From contig CM055102.1 in assembly GCA_029204225.1 (NCBI GenBank), positions 33,970,585-34,034,584 on the forward strand: a stretch of 64,000 nucleotides of DNA, read 5' to 3'. Position numbers and translations under genes: made by a program. Each line of letters opens with the position of its first letter. The first letter of the stretch is position 1. The notes below the pieces were generated by a model. That model saw only the letters and a list, made by a program, of their open reading frames with translations, was not told the DNA's origin and searched no databases. This document shows, piece by piece, positions 1 to 12,215 of this stretch. The stretch is from Diphasiastrum complanatum. Its lineage: Eukaryota > Streptophyta > Lycopodiopsida > Lycopodiales > Lycopodiaceae.

Positions 1-700
1 GAAGTGATGAATGGGTTGCTCCATATGCTGCAGTTTCAGAATAATTTCACTGCAAGCTATATATGATGTAAAAACTTCATTAAAGATAAGCACGGGATCA
101 AAAACAGTCAGATTGAGTTATGGATTTCTTTTCAAGTGTCAATGTACACAAAACCCCAATGTTGTATGCAAAATTTATCAGATAGTTTATTATTTGAAAT
201 TATGGATGAAGGCTGGGACAAAAGATCAGATGGAAAAATAGAATGTAGAATTAAAATGCCTTCCATGTGCTTTCGTTATCAAATCGAAAAACAAATGTTG
301 AGCTTATACTTCCATTATCAAAGATGAAAAAAAAAACAAAGATAAATGGGTGCCACTCGATCAAGACTTGGAAGCCTATGGACACTCAAAGTGAAAAAAT
401 ATTGAGCTTATATACAATGATGTGTTGGATTTACCTCCTCTACTCTCCAAAACCCCATGTTAGTCTAGTTCCATTCATTGTTGCATATTTACTTGCATTG
501 TCACGCAGTTTAACTACTGAAGACGAGCAAGAGAAGATGGCCGACATATCTGAGTTGGACGAGCTATCAGGTAGACCCAACTTGGTCGACATATTGGAGA
601 AGCCTGACTTATCAGCCTCCTACATGTACATAGGCAAGACTCGAAGCTGACAATGAGCAATCTCCCAATGGAAGCTAAAGGATGGCAAAGCATTTGCGCT
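1..700 (+). other. Non-coding leader of the repeat; end of an unidentified coding-like stretch
   Basis: The first 43 bases are the tail of a coding-like stretch seen more fully at 51769-51942, ending at a TAA. The rest has only short ORFs. A segment around 415-505 resembles about 15200-15285 inside composite unit A; both contain the string ttgttgcatatttacttgca or a close match. I see no gene here. Confidence 0.4.
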
Positions 701-2095
701 AATCATCCTCAACATTTTAGACATGCAATTCGGCCATGGTGACAATAGCACTCAAGCTATCAAAGGTGAATGTACAGTAAGATTGAGCTTTGCCAATGAT
801 CAATGTAAACTACTTTCAAATGTCCTTCATGTACCAAATCTACTCTCTGTTAGCAGAATTACAGATCTAGGACATAAAGTAGAATTTGAATCTGATCAGT
901 GTAATGTAGTCGATAGGATAGGCAAGATCCTAGCACTCAAAAAGAGGCATGGATATTTGTATAAATTAGGTCATTGCTTTTTTTACTCTAGTAAAGCACT
1001 TACTAATTCTATTCAGACAAATAAAACTTTACTTTGGCATTACAAACTTGGTCATTTGAATCATGCTTCTGTACAACAAATGTCTAAGCAATCCATTGTT
1101 CTTGATCTCGACTATCTTGACAAGAAAGTCGAATTACTTGTCTGTCAAGACTGCCTAGTCGGTAAATAGACCAAGCAACCATTTAGATCAAGCCATCAAC
1201 ATACTGCTAGAGGATTACTAGATGTTGTACATACAGCTATCTATGTCCCAATGAAAAATCCTTCACTGAAGGATGCAAAATATTTTATAGCTTTTATTGA
1301 TGAATTTTCCAAAAGAGCTATGGTATATTTTATTGAGAAGAAATCAGAAGCCTTCAATTGCTTCAAAATCTTCAAAGAGCGTGCAGAGAAATGACTGTTA
1401 AGACAATCAAAGCCTTGAGGTCAGATAATGGTGGAGAATACATCTCTATTGAATTCAAGGAGTACTACCAGAGCCAAGGTATTGAACAGTAGTTTATCAC
1501 TCCTTACTCACCTCAATCTAATGGCTTAGCTGAGAGGAAGAATTGTACCCTGGTCAAGTTAGCTAAATGTATGCTGGCACACTCATCTTTACCAAAGAGC
1601 TTCTGGACTGAAGCTATCTCCACTGCACCTTACATCCAGAATAGATATTCAACCAAGGCCCTCTCAAGCAAGACACCCCATGAGGTGTGGATAAGCTCAA
1701 AACCTTCATTGAAGAACCTATGAGTATTCAGATTTATCACCTAAGCGTAGTTCCCGAAGGAGACAATGAAGATATTTGTCAAGGTCTCAAGGCAATCTCT
1801 GTAGGATACACTTCCTCTGACAACACTTACAAGCTGTACGACCCCGATACCCAGTAAATCTTATTCAACCAGGATACAGTCTTTATTGAGGAACAACTCA
1901 TCAACCTCAAAGGCAAAGACATAGTTCCAAGTGAACCTTCAACACCTTTCACCGACATGACTATTCGAGCCACTGGCTCAAGCGTGCCTATAGTTGATCC
2001 ACTTCACGACAACGAGTCAGACGAAGATTTTGGTACTACTCAGCAACAACAAATCCAAGGATTGAATCATTAGACGACACTTCCTCCAAGAAGAT
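700..2095 (+). pseudogene. Copia pol fragment a: GAG-pre-integrase, integrase and post-integrase linker
   Basis: The stretch 723-1169 reads as a copia GAG-pre-integrase domain: the HHCC zinc-finger residues lie in LLWHYKLGHLNHAS and VCQDCLVGK. A TAG at 1167-1169 replaces a glutamine codon. Integrase core pieces follow in shifting frames (KYFIAFIDEFSKRAMVYF near 1280). About 1700-2070 is the post-integrase region (DNTYKLYDPDTQ), interrupted here by TAA at 1855-1857 where the right copy keeps CAA. Multiple stops and frame changes make it non-functional. It joins an unrelated copia fragment at about 2095. Confidence 0.85.
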
Positions 2096-3240
2096 CAAGC
2101 AATGCACACAACAGTGTTTCTGTTGAATAGAAGTCCAACAAAGTTGTGGAAAGCAAGACTCCAGAAGAGGCATTTAGCGGCATTAAGCCCAAGGTGGGTG
2201 CTTTGCGAGTGTTTGGTTGTACGGCCTATGCCCATATTTCCAAGGATAATAGAAAGAAGCTGGATGCAAAATCAGCAAAGTGTATTTTCTTGGGATACAG
2301 TGAAGAAAGCAAAGCTTACCGACTTTATGATCTTACTAGCAAGAAGAGGATCATAAGTCGAGATGTGATCTTTGAAGAAGATCAAACGCCTCCTATAGAG
2401 GAACTTGAGATGGAGGATGGTACAAGTGAATTTGTGCCAATACTTGACGATCCACATCCATATATTGGGGAGCCTCAGGATGATCATATGAGTGATCAAG
2501 AGGAGGAATCTGAGGAGGCTAGGAAGCGGAAGGAAAGAGGCAAATTTGTTGAGTCCTATTCACCGTCTTCATCACCAACTACAAGGAAGAAGTTTCCCAA
2601 GTGGTATTGGCAAACCAAACAGGATGGTTTGATATTGGATGAGGGAGAGAGCAACAATCCAGGGGCTAGGAGGTCTCAAAGGCAAGCCCAACAGCATGAA
2701 CACCAGGAGACAAACTATGCACTTATGACTACTATTTGGATTCACAAGATCTGCATACATTTGTTGAGGCAGCAGATGAGAAGGTATGGCAACATGCTAT
2801 GCAAGAGGAGTACGATTCCATTCTCAAGAATGATACATGGGATTTGGTGAAGTTACCAAAAGGGAAGCGTCCTATTGGCTATAAGTGGGTCTATAGGACC
2901 AAATACAATTCGGATGGGAGCATTGAAAAGCATAAGGCAAGGCTGGTTGCTAAAGGCTATGCATAGAAGGAGGGCTTGGACTATGATGAGACGTTTGCAT
3001 CGGTAGCTAAGATGACGTCTATCAGGTTGGTTTTAGCATTGGCTGCATTTTTTGGTTGGGAGGTTCATCAAATGGACATGAAGAGTGCTTTTTTCAATGG
3101 ACAGTTGGCTGAAGAAGTTTACATGGAACAGCCATAAGGTTTTGAGGCTAAGGGCAAGGAAACTATGGTATGCAGGCTTAAGAAGGACTTATATGGTTTG
3201 GGTGTGCACACAGCCCACAAGGTATAGTCTTGAGTATGCT
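2096..3240 (+). pseudogene. Copia pol fragment b: integrase C-terminus plus N-terminal reverse transcriptase
   Basis: It opens with a second, different copia integrase C-terminal region (GALRVFGCTAYAHI, then KCIFLGYSEESKAYRLYD), although fragment a already supplied one. An acidic linker follows, then the start of RVT_2 reverse transcriptase (NDTWDLVKLPKGKRPIGYKW, KARLVAKGYA, DVKSAFFNG-like). The reading shifts frame near 2740. TAG at 2964-2966 is CAG in the right copy. The fragment stops before the YVDD catalytic motif, so it could not encode active enzyme. It belongs to a different copia lineage from fragments a and e. Confidence 0.88.
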
Positions 3241-3375
3241 TGTCTTTTAATACAAGAACCGACATCAGTCAATGAGGCACTTAGCCAACTAGACTCTGAT
3301 CTCTAGAGAGAAGAAATAAATAGAGAGTATTTCTCTCTGATCAAGAACCAGACATGGTCACTAGTCAAAGCTCCT
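3241..3375 (+). pseudogene. Copia fragment c: short reverse-transcriptase N-terminus
   Basis: The reading EPTSVNEALSQLDSDL, stop, REEINREYFSLIKNQTWSLV matches the start of the copia RVT_2 domain (usual form: EALSxxxxxxWxxAMxxEixSLxxNxTWxLV). The TAG at 3304-3306 sits at the normally conserved tryptophan. It is a third lineage, separate from b and e, and is cut at about 3375 by a minus-strand integrase fragment. Confidence 0.65.
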
Positions 3376-5086
3376 GTTGGATGCAATCTTATCGATTGCA
3401 TTGGAGATATATTCTCCACCATTATCACTTCTAAAAGTTTTGATCTTGTGATCAAGATGCTTCTCAACAAATGCTTTGAACTTAAGAAAGCTTTCAAATA
3501 CTTGTGCTTTATATGAAAGTAAGAATATCCAACAAAACCTTGAGTAATTCAGAATGTAACAAACATGGTGGCACCTCCATTGGACATTGTACTTGCAAAG
3601 TGTACATCCGAGTTGATCAATTCAAATTGATGAGTTGTCTTTGGGATTGAATTTGAGAAGGGATTCTTACGTGCTTTTGAGAGAGCACATGCTTCACATA
3701 CTTTCTTCTCTTTTGTCAAGGATCTTGGAAGTCCTAAGTCAAGCTCCTCTTCCATGGACTTTGAGTTGATGTGACCAAGTCTTTTGTGCCAAAGACTATG
3801 GTTGGATAGTTTGGTCTCCTCGGCTAGCATCACAATATTAGCATCCACATAGGCATCTAGTTTGAATAATCTTCCAAATCTTATGCCTCTAGCAATGATC
3901 TTGCCATCCTTCTTGATGTTACATGCATTTGTGGTGAACTCCATAATCAAAAAACCATTGTCAAGCAAGTTCTTAGTGATACTAGGAAGGCAAAGTACTC
4001 CATCAATCTTGATCTTCCTTGAAGATCCCAAGCATAAAGGTATGGATCCTATGTCTTCTACCTTACAAGCATAATCAATTGCTGTAGAAATTGACTTGAT
4101 AGGTCCATCATAGGTAGATAACATTGAAAAATACTCCTCTTACTTGTCATGTGGGAGCTAGCCCCACCATCTATCCACCAAGGGTCTTCACCTCTTATGC
4201 TTGAAGATGAGAAACTTGACATCATGAGTGAATCTTCATGAGAGCTCTCCTCTTCCTCTTGTCCTAAGTTTGCTTGACTTTGGGATTGCTTCTTCTTGAA
4301 GCACTCCAAGACATAGTGCTGAATCTTGCCACAAAAGTAGCATTTGATCTTTGACTTATCCTTCTTTGGCTTGCTCAAGATTGGACTTAAAGATCCTTCT
4401 TGATCTTCACCTTTGACTTGGTTCTTCTTGAATGCAGCACCCTTGCCTTTGGATTTGCTCTTGCTCTCAGTGAAAAGAGCCTTGTCATCTCCATCATTGA
4501 GGGAGAGCTTCTCCATCCTTGACTTGATGTGAGTTCTCCTACTCTCCTTGACCATGAGGACTCCTTGGAGATCTTCAAGTGAGAACAACTTGCCCATAAT
4601 TGCATAGCCTCTCACTAGGTTAGCAAAATCCACACTCCAACCACTCAATATTAGTTGAACAAGTTCACTTTCCTTAATGGAATCTCCTATGTAAGCAAGC
4701 TCCTTGTTTAAGTCCTTAACTCTGAACACATATGAATGTCCACTCTCTCCTTTAGCTTGAAAACATTGAAGGATTTGATTCTTCAAGGATAGCAACCTTG
4801 AAGTATTCTTGGATTCATATATCTTTTGAAGAGTTTCCCATTCTTCTTGAGTCGAGGTGCAAGAACCTACCTCTTTAACAAGCTCATTAGCATGGAGAGC
4901 AACCTTGCACCTCCTTTTGTATTTTGTAGCTTCTTGAGGGTGAATAGGCTCATCCTCTTCACCACTCACTATATACATTAGATCTTGTGAAATAAGAATT
5001 GATTCCATTCTTAGCTTCCAAGTCGAATAATTAGAAGCATTCAATCTATCATGTGAATCCAAAAGATATGCATTCATTGAACCCAC
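3376..5086 (-). pseudogene. Copia fragment d: gag, protease, GAG-pre-integrase and integrase core (truncated)
   Basis: Reading leftward from ATG at 5086, a 342-codon gag ORF shows the UBN2-type start (LNASNYSTWKLRMESIL), a CCHC zinc knuckle (CYFCGKIQHYVLEC) and the protease motif (WWIDGGASSHMT, with DGG where DSG is usual). The frame shifts near 4110, after which GAG-pre-integrase (SLWHKRLGHINSKS, VCEACALSKARKNPF) and the start of integrase follow. A further shifted stretch near 3380-3530 reads TFRSDNGGEY, the second catalytic aspartate region. There is no RT or RNase H, and both ends abut plus-strand fragments. Confidence 0.88.
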
Positions 5087-5142
5087 TATCTCTAAATAAA
5101 ATCTTGATCACAAGAATAGATGCAAAATAGAAATGATTCAAA

Positions 5143-5400
5143 GACGTGAAGAAACAAAACTTTTCTATTACCAAAGCTTTGCTAGCTTTCAGTCCTCACT
5201 CTAACAAAAAAGTTCACGAACGCGAAAGTCAAAAAACACGAAACAAAAATGTTCGCAAACACCTTGACGAAAAGACACGAACACAAAAAATTCGCAAAAG
5301 AGAATTTTTTGCGGTACAGCAGGAGAAAGTCAGTCGACGAGAAAGTCAAACGACTCAAAGCGACATGAAAATCGTCGCGACACAATGGCACTTTCCAAGC
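5143..5400 (+). repeat. Direct repeat of the copia pol 3' end, left member
   Basis: This stretch (KKQNFSITKALLAFSPHS and following) matches 8105-8345, the sequence between RNase H and the LTR of fragment e. A pol 3' end is therefore placed upstream of the integrase of e, the reverse of normal order. A tandem-element deletion or template switch could produce this. The same sequence recurs on the minus strand at 63314-63480 and in the right copy of the block. Confidence 0.75.
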
Positions 5401-8240
5401 AAGCCATCATGCAGTGATAACAGAGATCAGCATCTCGAATGCAACTAGTTTGACCACCTGTGATGCATGTCTGAAGGGTAAGATGTCATGCAATCGATTT
5501 GTCAAAGACTCCTACAAAATGACCAAGATTCTAGAGTTAGTGCATTTTGACATATGTGGGCCTTTCAATGTGATCTCAGTAGGAGGCTCAAAATATTACA
5601 TAACCTTCATTGATGATTATAGGAAATTTGCCAAAGTGTACTTTATTTAAAACAAATCTGAAGCACTTGATAAATTCACAGAGTATGTGAATTGGATTGA
5701 GAGATGCACATGACAGATCGAGGTGGCGAATAAATCTCGAATCACTTCACTAACTTTTGCAATGATCGTGGCATCATTCACAGAAGGACTGCAGCCTACA
5801 CACCGCAGCACAACAGTGTCGCAGAAAGAAAGAATAGGACCCTAATGGATGCTGTCAGATGCATGATGGCCTACTTGAAGGCTCCAAGGGTACTATGGGC
5901 TGAAGTAGTAGCTACAGCTGCATATATCCAAAACAGGACAGGGAAGTCTAGTGTCCCTCACACGACACCACATGAATTATGGTGGGGTAGAAAGCCCAAC
6001 CTATCTCACACCAGAATCTTTGGTTGTGCAGCTTATGCACATATTCCTAATAAGCTTTGAAAGAAGCTCAAGGAAAGATGAACAAGAATTTTTGGTAGGC
6101 TATGAAAACAATTCGTCATAGTACAGAGTCTACATGCCAGACATGAACATTGTAAAAACAGTGAGAGATGTCAGATTTGATGAGAGCAAGACAATGGCCA
6201 ATGACGATCATGTCAGCTATGAGGTTCTGGAAAGACAGCACTATGATCTGCCACCAGTGACAGAGGGAGCAGAAGACGAACACAAAAACAAAAAATCTCA
6301 AGATGCATCCCATTCGAGTGACGAATCAGAAGACGAAAGATTCGAGTGGTAGCCTACTGCTACAGTACATGTAAACCAAGATGGTTCTGGACCTAGCAGA
6401 GTAGGCAAAGGCAAAGGCATTACTATCCCAGGAGGATCTCCTAGAAGGTTGACAAAACCACAAAGAGCGCCAGCAAGATACATGTCAGACAACTCTGCTT
6501 CTACATCAGAAGAGTTCTATGGATTTAGTAGCAAACCACAAACTTTCGAGGAAGCAATTGATTGTCCAGAGAATGACAAATGGATCCAAGCCATGAACGA
6601 AGAGATGGAATCCATGAGGATCAACCAGGTATGGATGTTGCAGTCATTACCACATAAGCGCAAGACTGTCAAATGCAAATGGGTTTTCAAGCTCAAGTAT
6701 GGGTCAGATGAGAATGTCTCAAAATACAAGGCAAGACTGGTAGCGAAGGATTTTCTTAGAGATATGGTATTGACTACTCTGAAACCTTCTCTCCTGTCAT
6801 CAAACATTCTTCCCTGCGATTGTTATTTGCATATGCAACTACTTATGCATGATCCACATTGTGGATGAGAAGACAGCCTTCTTGCATGGTGAGTTATACA
6901 AAGAGGTCTACATGGATTAACTCCCAAGATACGTCTCTAATTCACTTCTTGATTATGCATGCAGACTGCATAGAAGTATCTATGGTCTGAAATAGTCAGC
7001 TCGACAATGGTACAAAAAGAAAGATCAAGCCCTGAAATCATTAGGATTCAAGTCACTGATGGCTGATTCCAATGTGTATGTCAGAGTCACAGATGGGCAG
7101 ATCATCATTGTGGTTGTATATGTGGACGACGCTTTGATACTTTGCAAGAGTGAGAAGCTGATTTCTGAAGTGAAGGAAGACATCTCAAAACAATTCAAGA
7201 TTGTGGATCTGGGAGAAGCCAAGTGGTACCTTGGCTTGCAGATTGAAAGGGACTATGAGGGAGGTAAGTTGTACCTTCACCAGTCCAAATACACCCAAAA
7301 AATCCTAGAGGATTTCAAGATACTGAATTTCAAAGGAGCGAATACTCCAATGCTTGTAGGAACAGTGCTGACAAATAATGATTGTCCGAGGATTGAAGAA
7401 GAGAGAGAACAAATGCAGCTCACACCTTATAGGAAGTTGATAGGTTCGTTGATGTACCTTGCAGACAACACACATCTAGACATTGCTTATGAAGTATTCA
7501 GGATGAGCCAATTCTGCACGAATTCAGCCTCGACACATTGGAAGATTGCAAAACGAATTTTGCAATATCTTCAATTAACGAGAGATTATGGCTTGTGTTA
7601 TTGTCGTGATGCATGGTTCAAGATGCTTTCCTACATTGATGCTAGTTGGGCATCCCTGAAGGTCGTAAAAGCGTCTTAGGAGGATGCACCATCGTGTCAG
7701 GAGTAGCAGTTCTCTGGATCAGCAAGAAGCATACCATTGTGGCTTAGGCATCCTACGAAGTAGCGTATGCTACATCAGCAAAGATGGCCAATGAAATAAA
7801 TTGGCTCAAGCAGTTCCAAGATGAATTGGGCAAAACAAGAAATGAGCCTCTGGTTTTGCAAATGGATAATACATCTGAAATACATCTAACAAAAGATCAT
7901 GTGTTCCACTCAAGGACAAAAGACATCGTGATCAAGTACCACTTGATCAGGGATCTAATTGAGAAGAAGATGTTGCAGACCACCTATGATTGGAACGAAA
8001 GACATGGTTGTTGACATTTTCACAAAAGTCCTAGACAAAGGACTTTTTGACAGACAGAGGAGCAGTCTTGGAGTCGTCAAGCTATCATGCTTTGAGAGAG
8101 AGCTAAAGAAACAAAACATTTCTACTACCAAAGCTTTGCTAGCTTTCAACCCTCACTCTGACGAAAAAGTTTGCGAATGCGAAAGTCAAAAATCACGAAG
8201 CAAAAATGTTCACAAACACCTTGACGAAAAGACATGAACA
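5401..8240 (+). pseudogene. Copia pol fragment e: integrase, reverse transcriptase and RNase H
   Basis: The integrase zinc/core start is at 5414-5650 (CDACLKGKMSC, ILELVHFDICGPF, YYITFIDDYRKFAKVYF), with its C-terminal part at 5845-6060 (HTRIFGCAAYAHIP). The reverse transcriptase starts near 6540 (NDKWIQAMNEEMESM, KWVFKLKYGSDENVSKYKAR) and continues at 7059-7679 with the catalytic motif VYVDDALIL. RNase H is at 7630-8014 (SYIDASWAS, LVLQMDNTSEIHLTKD, VDIFTKVLDKGLF). At least five stops or frameshifts break it, for example the TAA after TLIYF-like integrase at 5648 and the frameshift near 6750. It is the best-preserved pol here but is dead. Confidence 0.9.
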
Positions 8241-8404
8241 TAAAATATTCGTGAAAGAGAATTTTTTGCGGTACAATAGGAGAAAGTCAAATGACTCGAA
8301 GTGACACAAAAATTGTCGCGATACCTTTTTTTGCCCTCACGATTCAAAAAGGACCAGCAAGATCATGCAAATACCCAGAAGTATAGATATCTGATCTAAT
8401 AGCA

Positions 8405-9040
8405 TGACGTCAATAGATACACTCTAGGTCATGGCTAATCTACCACTCTTGAAATTCGTGATTAGCTGTAGATGTTCAATGACTCTAATCTAGAAGCTAC
8501 ACGATGCGACTATATACTTTATGGATGATACTTGATACATACATATGAAGTAGTCTAATGCTAGTAATCAAGAAGATGAAAAACACAGAATACGAGTCCG
8601 CTTGCATGCGAGACAATTCTTCATAGGATCCATAGATCCATGAGTCTGCTAGTAAGCGAGACATTACTCGTGGGAGAACTGTATTTCTCTCACGCAAACG
8701 GACTACATGGATTTGCATGCAGTGCTTGAAGAATCAGAAGAATCAATAGATGATTTTTGTAGCTGTTGCACACATATCACTCTTATCTTGTCTGATCTTG
8801 AATATAAATTAGTCTGTTGCTATTCGTGTGTCTGATTCACTTGTTCATTTGATTCCGCACCTTGGTTTGATCTTGTTGAATGTTACATTAATCTGTTAAA
8901 TGTAGTATAGCAGTGTCTGTCTACATTGTGGAGGACTATAAGAATGATACAGCTGGCAGTGACCAGCAATCATATATGAAATCCATCCAAATTGTATTGT
9001 TGTTTGCTTTCGCGTTTCTTTCACGACTGCAACTCTCATC
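8405..9040 (+). mobile_element. LTR-like segment at the 3' end of copia fragment e
   Basis: This non-coding segment follows the pol 3' end. It is alignable by eye with the minus-strand LTR at 62541-63246, sharing landmarks such as the CTAGTAAGCGAGAC box, TGCTTGAAG...AATCAATAGATGATG and CAGTGACCAGCAATCATAT. The proposed start is TGACGTCAATAG. A TATA-like TATAAATTAG lies near 8803. The 3' end diverges after about 9035, so the terminal part is uncertain. It was probably the 3' LTR of fragment e. Confidence 0.6.
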
Positions 9041-9303
9041 AAGACTAGCTATCCCACTACCTAGGGATTTGAGAAGGCTCAAAACTTGACCTCTCAATAA
9101 GATCCTACCTGATCTTAAGCCAAATCAAATCTATTAATGTCAACAGGAATGCAAACTAGCTTGAATTTGCATAAAAATTGGATCTTGAATTGCCTCCTCC
9201 TTGATCTCGACTTCACAAGGATACAATATTCACCTAACTTGAACAAAAAAAAATTATATGCACATAAATGCCTCTTCAAATCATTCCTACAAGATCAAGC
9301 TGA

Positions 9304-9308
9304 GCCCA
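9304..9308. repeat. Possible target-site duplication (left), GCCCA
   Basis: GCCCA here and again at 16432-16436 exactly brackets composite unit A. Five bases is the usual target duplication of LTR retrotransposons. One 5-mer match can arise by chance, and units B and C do not show it. Confidence 0.3.
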
Positions 9309-9436
9309 ACACAAATCACTTATAGGAATTTGCAGGCCCTCAGAATGATGCCTCAGAATTCGCGACCATCATTACCAAATCGTGGACACTGAGGACAAAT
9401 TCGGGGTGAAGTTGCGAATTCCTGCCCAAAAACGTC

Positions 9437-9445
9437 TATGTATAG
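9437..9445 (+). promoter_or_regulatory. TATA-like box upstream of the unit A gag-like ORF
   Basis: TATGTATAG lies about 110 bp before the ATG at 9556. The matching site in unit B is a better TATATATAG at 30843-30851, minus strand. The surrounding sequence does not resemble the unit's LTR, so this is either an independent promoter or one inherited from another element. Confidence 0.45.
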
Positions 9446-9555
9446 GTCTCCACCCTTTCTCCATGAGTTCATTTTAGATTGCTGCTCTCGAGTTCATGCC
9501 AAATTTTTCTCAAAATTTTCAAACTTCTCAGAGCAATCCAAAATCACTACTACCA

Positions 9556-12215
9556 TGGCTTCCTGTGATGCCTCACTAAGCTTGCACCACCGTAAACCCC
9601 CTCGTCCTTATTCAGGGGATATAATCAGGATCTCTCTTAAGAATTACACTGAGCAGCTCAACTGGCCAAGGATATCCTCACCAATCTTGGTTTTGATCTA
9701 ACACTTTTCCGAGACCAGCAGAGCGAGAGCCTCATCCGAGCAACCTACTCGACCTATTCGAATGAGTTAAGCCCGCAAATCAACTACCAAATGTGGGTAT
9801 CTCCTCCACATGTTGGTCAACAAGCAATTGGGGTCTAAGGCGGCTGTTGCCATCAAGGATCTGGATGCTGTTCATCCAGGCACAGAAAAGCAAGCCACCC
9901 CTCAACCGAAAACAGACCCAGTCTCACCAGCCCCACCTACTAAGAAGCAGAAAGGGAAGGCAGTCAGTACCGAAGCAAATGTCCCACATGACATTCTATC
10001 CAGCGACATCGGGGCAGAATATGCTGAATCCGGAAGGAGCCTTAAACCATCTCCGGTCCCAAAGGAGGTCCTAGAGCAGCAGGCAGCCTTACTTCACCAG
10101 GCCCAACAACGCTGACAAGAAGTAGCAGCAGCAGACAGGCAGCTCTGGAATGGCAAGCACTTCTGGCTCTAATCCTATGGGTGTGATTTCATCCACAGAG
10201 GCAATCTCCTCTCCATCACTTGCTCTCACAATCCCACCACCACCCCTACCATTTACTGTCACCTCCACACCCTCACTAACTCTCAACATGGGCTCCCCTT
10301 CCACACTTCCACAAAAGCCCTCGACTATACAAATCTCCATCCTACTTGACTCCACAGTCAACGTAGATGATTTTGCCTAACAATTACTAATTGCACTCCC
10401 ATCAACCACTGTCACCACTAACCCAATCCCACAATCTCCGCCACGTAGTCTCTCCCCACCCCTCAATCCACAATCACCCCTCCCTATCTTTCCTACACCT
10501 CCGTCTAGCCCTGCTCCTGATTTTCTACCATTTAACCCCATGCCATACCCTAACTACACATGCAACCTCCTTGACATTGGTCCTTGGGAGCAGCTACCCC
10601 TTACAGCCCAAAAAGTGTATGGTTGGTGAATGAGCTCCAATATAATATATTCGGCACCCTAGGGGGACAACACACTATGCGACAATTCGACGATGGTGCT
10701 ATGGCGAGCCTTCAGAAAGAAAAAACAAGGCTGGAGGAGGAAACCAAACAACAACTGTTGCAGATCCAAAACCTCACAAATGACAATCAACAATAGCAGT
10801 AGATGCTAATCCATTTCCAGAACCAGCTACAACTGAAGGTATCCAACATGTAGCAAACCATCGATACCCTCAAAGCCGAGAAGGATGAGGCTGTAGCAGA
10901 TTCACAAGCAGCATGTTCCGCTATGAAGGAACAATTGGAAATGGTGGACTTCAACAACTTCGCACCACCAACCATCCATGAGGGAATTGCCATTCCAGTG
11001 GTGGCCTATAACACTGGCCCAAATGCTGAAAGCCACGACGGAGCAACACACAAAATTACAACAATCATACATTGCTTCCGTTGAGGCCCTAAACCAGCAC
11101 ATAGCCACCGTGGAAGAACGCTTAAAGGCTGCTGCCCAGTCGACACTGTCAGTTCATGCAGAGCACACCCAATTTCATGATTCGGGGCACCACTTTGATG
11201 GACCTGATAGTGGAGATGGCGCATGATTTCAACAGCCTCCTCCTACAACTCAAGGCTCCACATTTCAAAGCCAACCCCTGGGGCAAGGAGCTCAAACAAT
11301 AACTCTGAGGGTACCAGCTCCCAGTATTTTCTTTTCCCTTCCACCGCTCTCGCCTCCTCTATCTCTTGATCCCGATCCACAAACCGCACACGAGATTGCC
11401 TCTGAAGCCCCCACCATCCAGTACAGAATCACGTCCATAGAACCAAGCAAGGAGTTGCGCGTCTCTCAGGAGTTTGCAAAGAAGTACCCAGTAACGAAAG
11501 AGCGAAGTGGCTACATACTGCCATATTTGGACTAATGTCAAACACATAAAGCATTAGTCAAATTCCTGAATCTACAACCTCTCTAGCGCCATCAGCTCTT
11601 CCTGCAAAGTAAGACCTCGATGGCACGGTATCTCAAAGCTCCCTCCTACATGCGAACCAATCCTTATTACTATCCAGTAGCGAGGCGAGAACCGTTTCCT
11701 GCCACCAAGGTCAAGAACAGAATCTTTTGTCCTAAGCTCACAGGAGTCGATATCAGCAACTTAGCCAAAGACATGGTCACCAACCACCGAGTCTTCTACC
11801 AGAAGCACCATGGTAATCCTGATCGCGATGTCAGATTTTTTGCAGATAATTGCGGCTTGGTGACATTTCTGGCAGAACTTAGAGGTTTCTGGGATCGAGG
11901 GTTACCCCCAATTGCTTTGACATCAATAAACCCTTGCGCACGCAAGACGACCATATCAACGTTGCAAGGCTCTATTATCGCGCTGCACTTACTTCCGCCT
12001 TGCATATGGTGGAGCTATGGAAAACCCATAACTTTCTCTAGGGTATGCTCTATTATTACAAACCCATGCCCTTCCTGAACAAATTACGATGGCAAATGAT
12101 GGAGGGCATCGGGATGACCATCTACCACTCCCGACAGCAACAGTCTCGCCTCCAAGAAGCACAAAAAATCCAGGACGAAAAGGCGTGGATTGGTGTGGGA
12201 CCACCAATTCAATAA
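9556..12215 (+). pseudogene. Gag-like coiled-coil ORF of unit A (broken)
   Basis: I do not recognise the family. Across broken frames it encodes: an N-terminal segment starting MASCDASLSLHHRKPPRPY; a Lys/Pro-rich stretch with a basic KKQKGK motif; a long Ser/Thr/Pro-rich stretch; a coiled coil (SLQKEKTRLEEETKQQ, then TLKAEKDEAVADSQAACS); and a C-terminal domain at 11620-12078 (MARYLKAPSYMRTNPYYYP, VKNRIFCPKLTGVD, YFQKHHGNP-like, VTFLAELRGFWDRGLPP). Copies B and C share this layout. Compared with them, A has extra stops (near 10855 and 11534) and an internal deletion near 11350. The last frame ends at TAA 12213-12215, immediately before the polypurine tract and LTR. That position suggests the gag of a non-autonomous LTR element; no protease, RT or integrase is present. 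Confidence 0.6.

Larger units (their letters stand above)
1..9299 (+). repeat. Large direct repeat, left copy (copia mosaic)
   Basis: This block is nearly identical, with only scattered substitutions and single-base indels, to 51896-61190. The offset drifts only from 51895 to 51891 over 9.3 kb. It is a patchwork of copia-type fragments in both orientations, ending in an LTR-like segment. Homology stops at about 9299-9303, next to the start of composite unit A. The left end runs off the window, so the true repeat may be longer. Copies share nonsense codons (TAG at 1167-1169 and 1490-1492) and every fragment junction, so already-dead DNA was duplicated. Confidence 0.93.
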
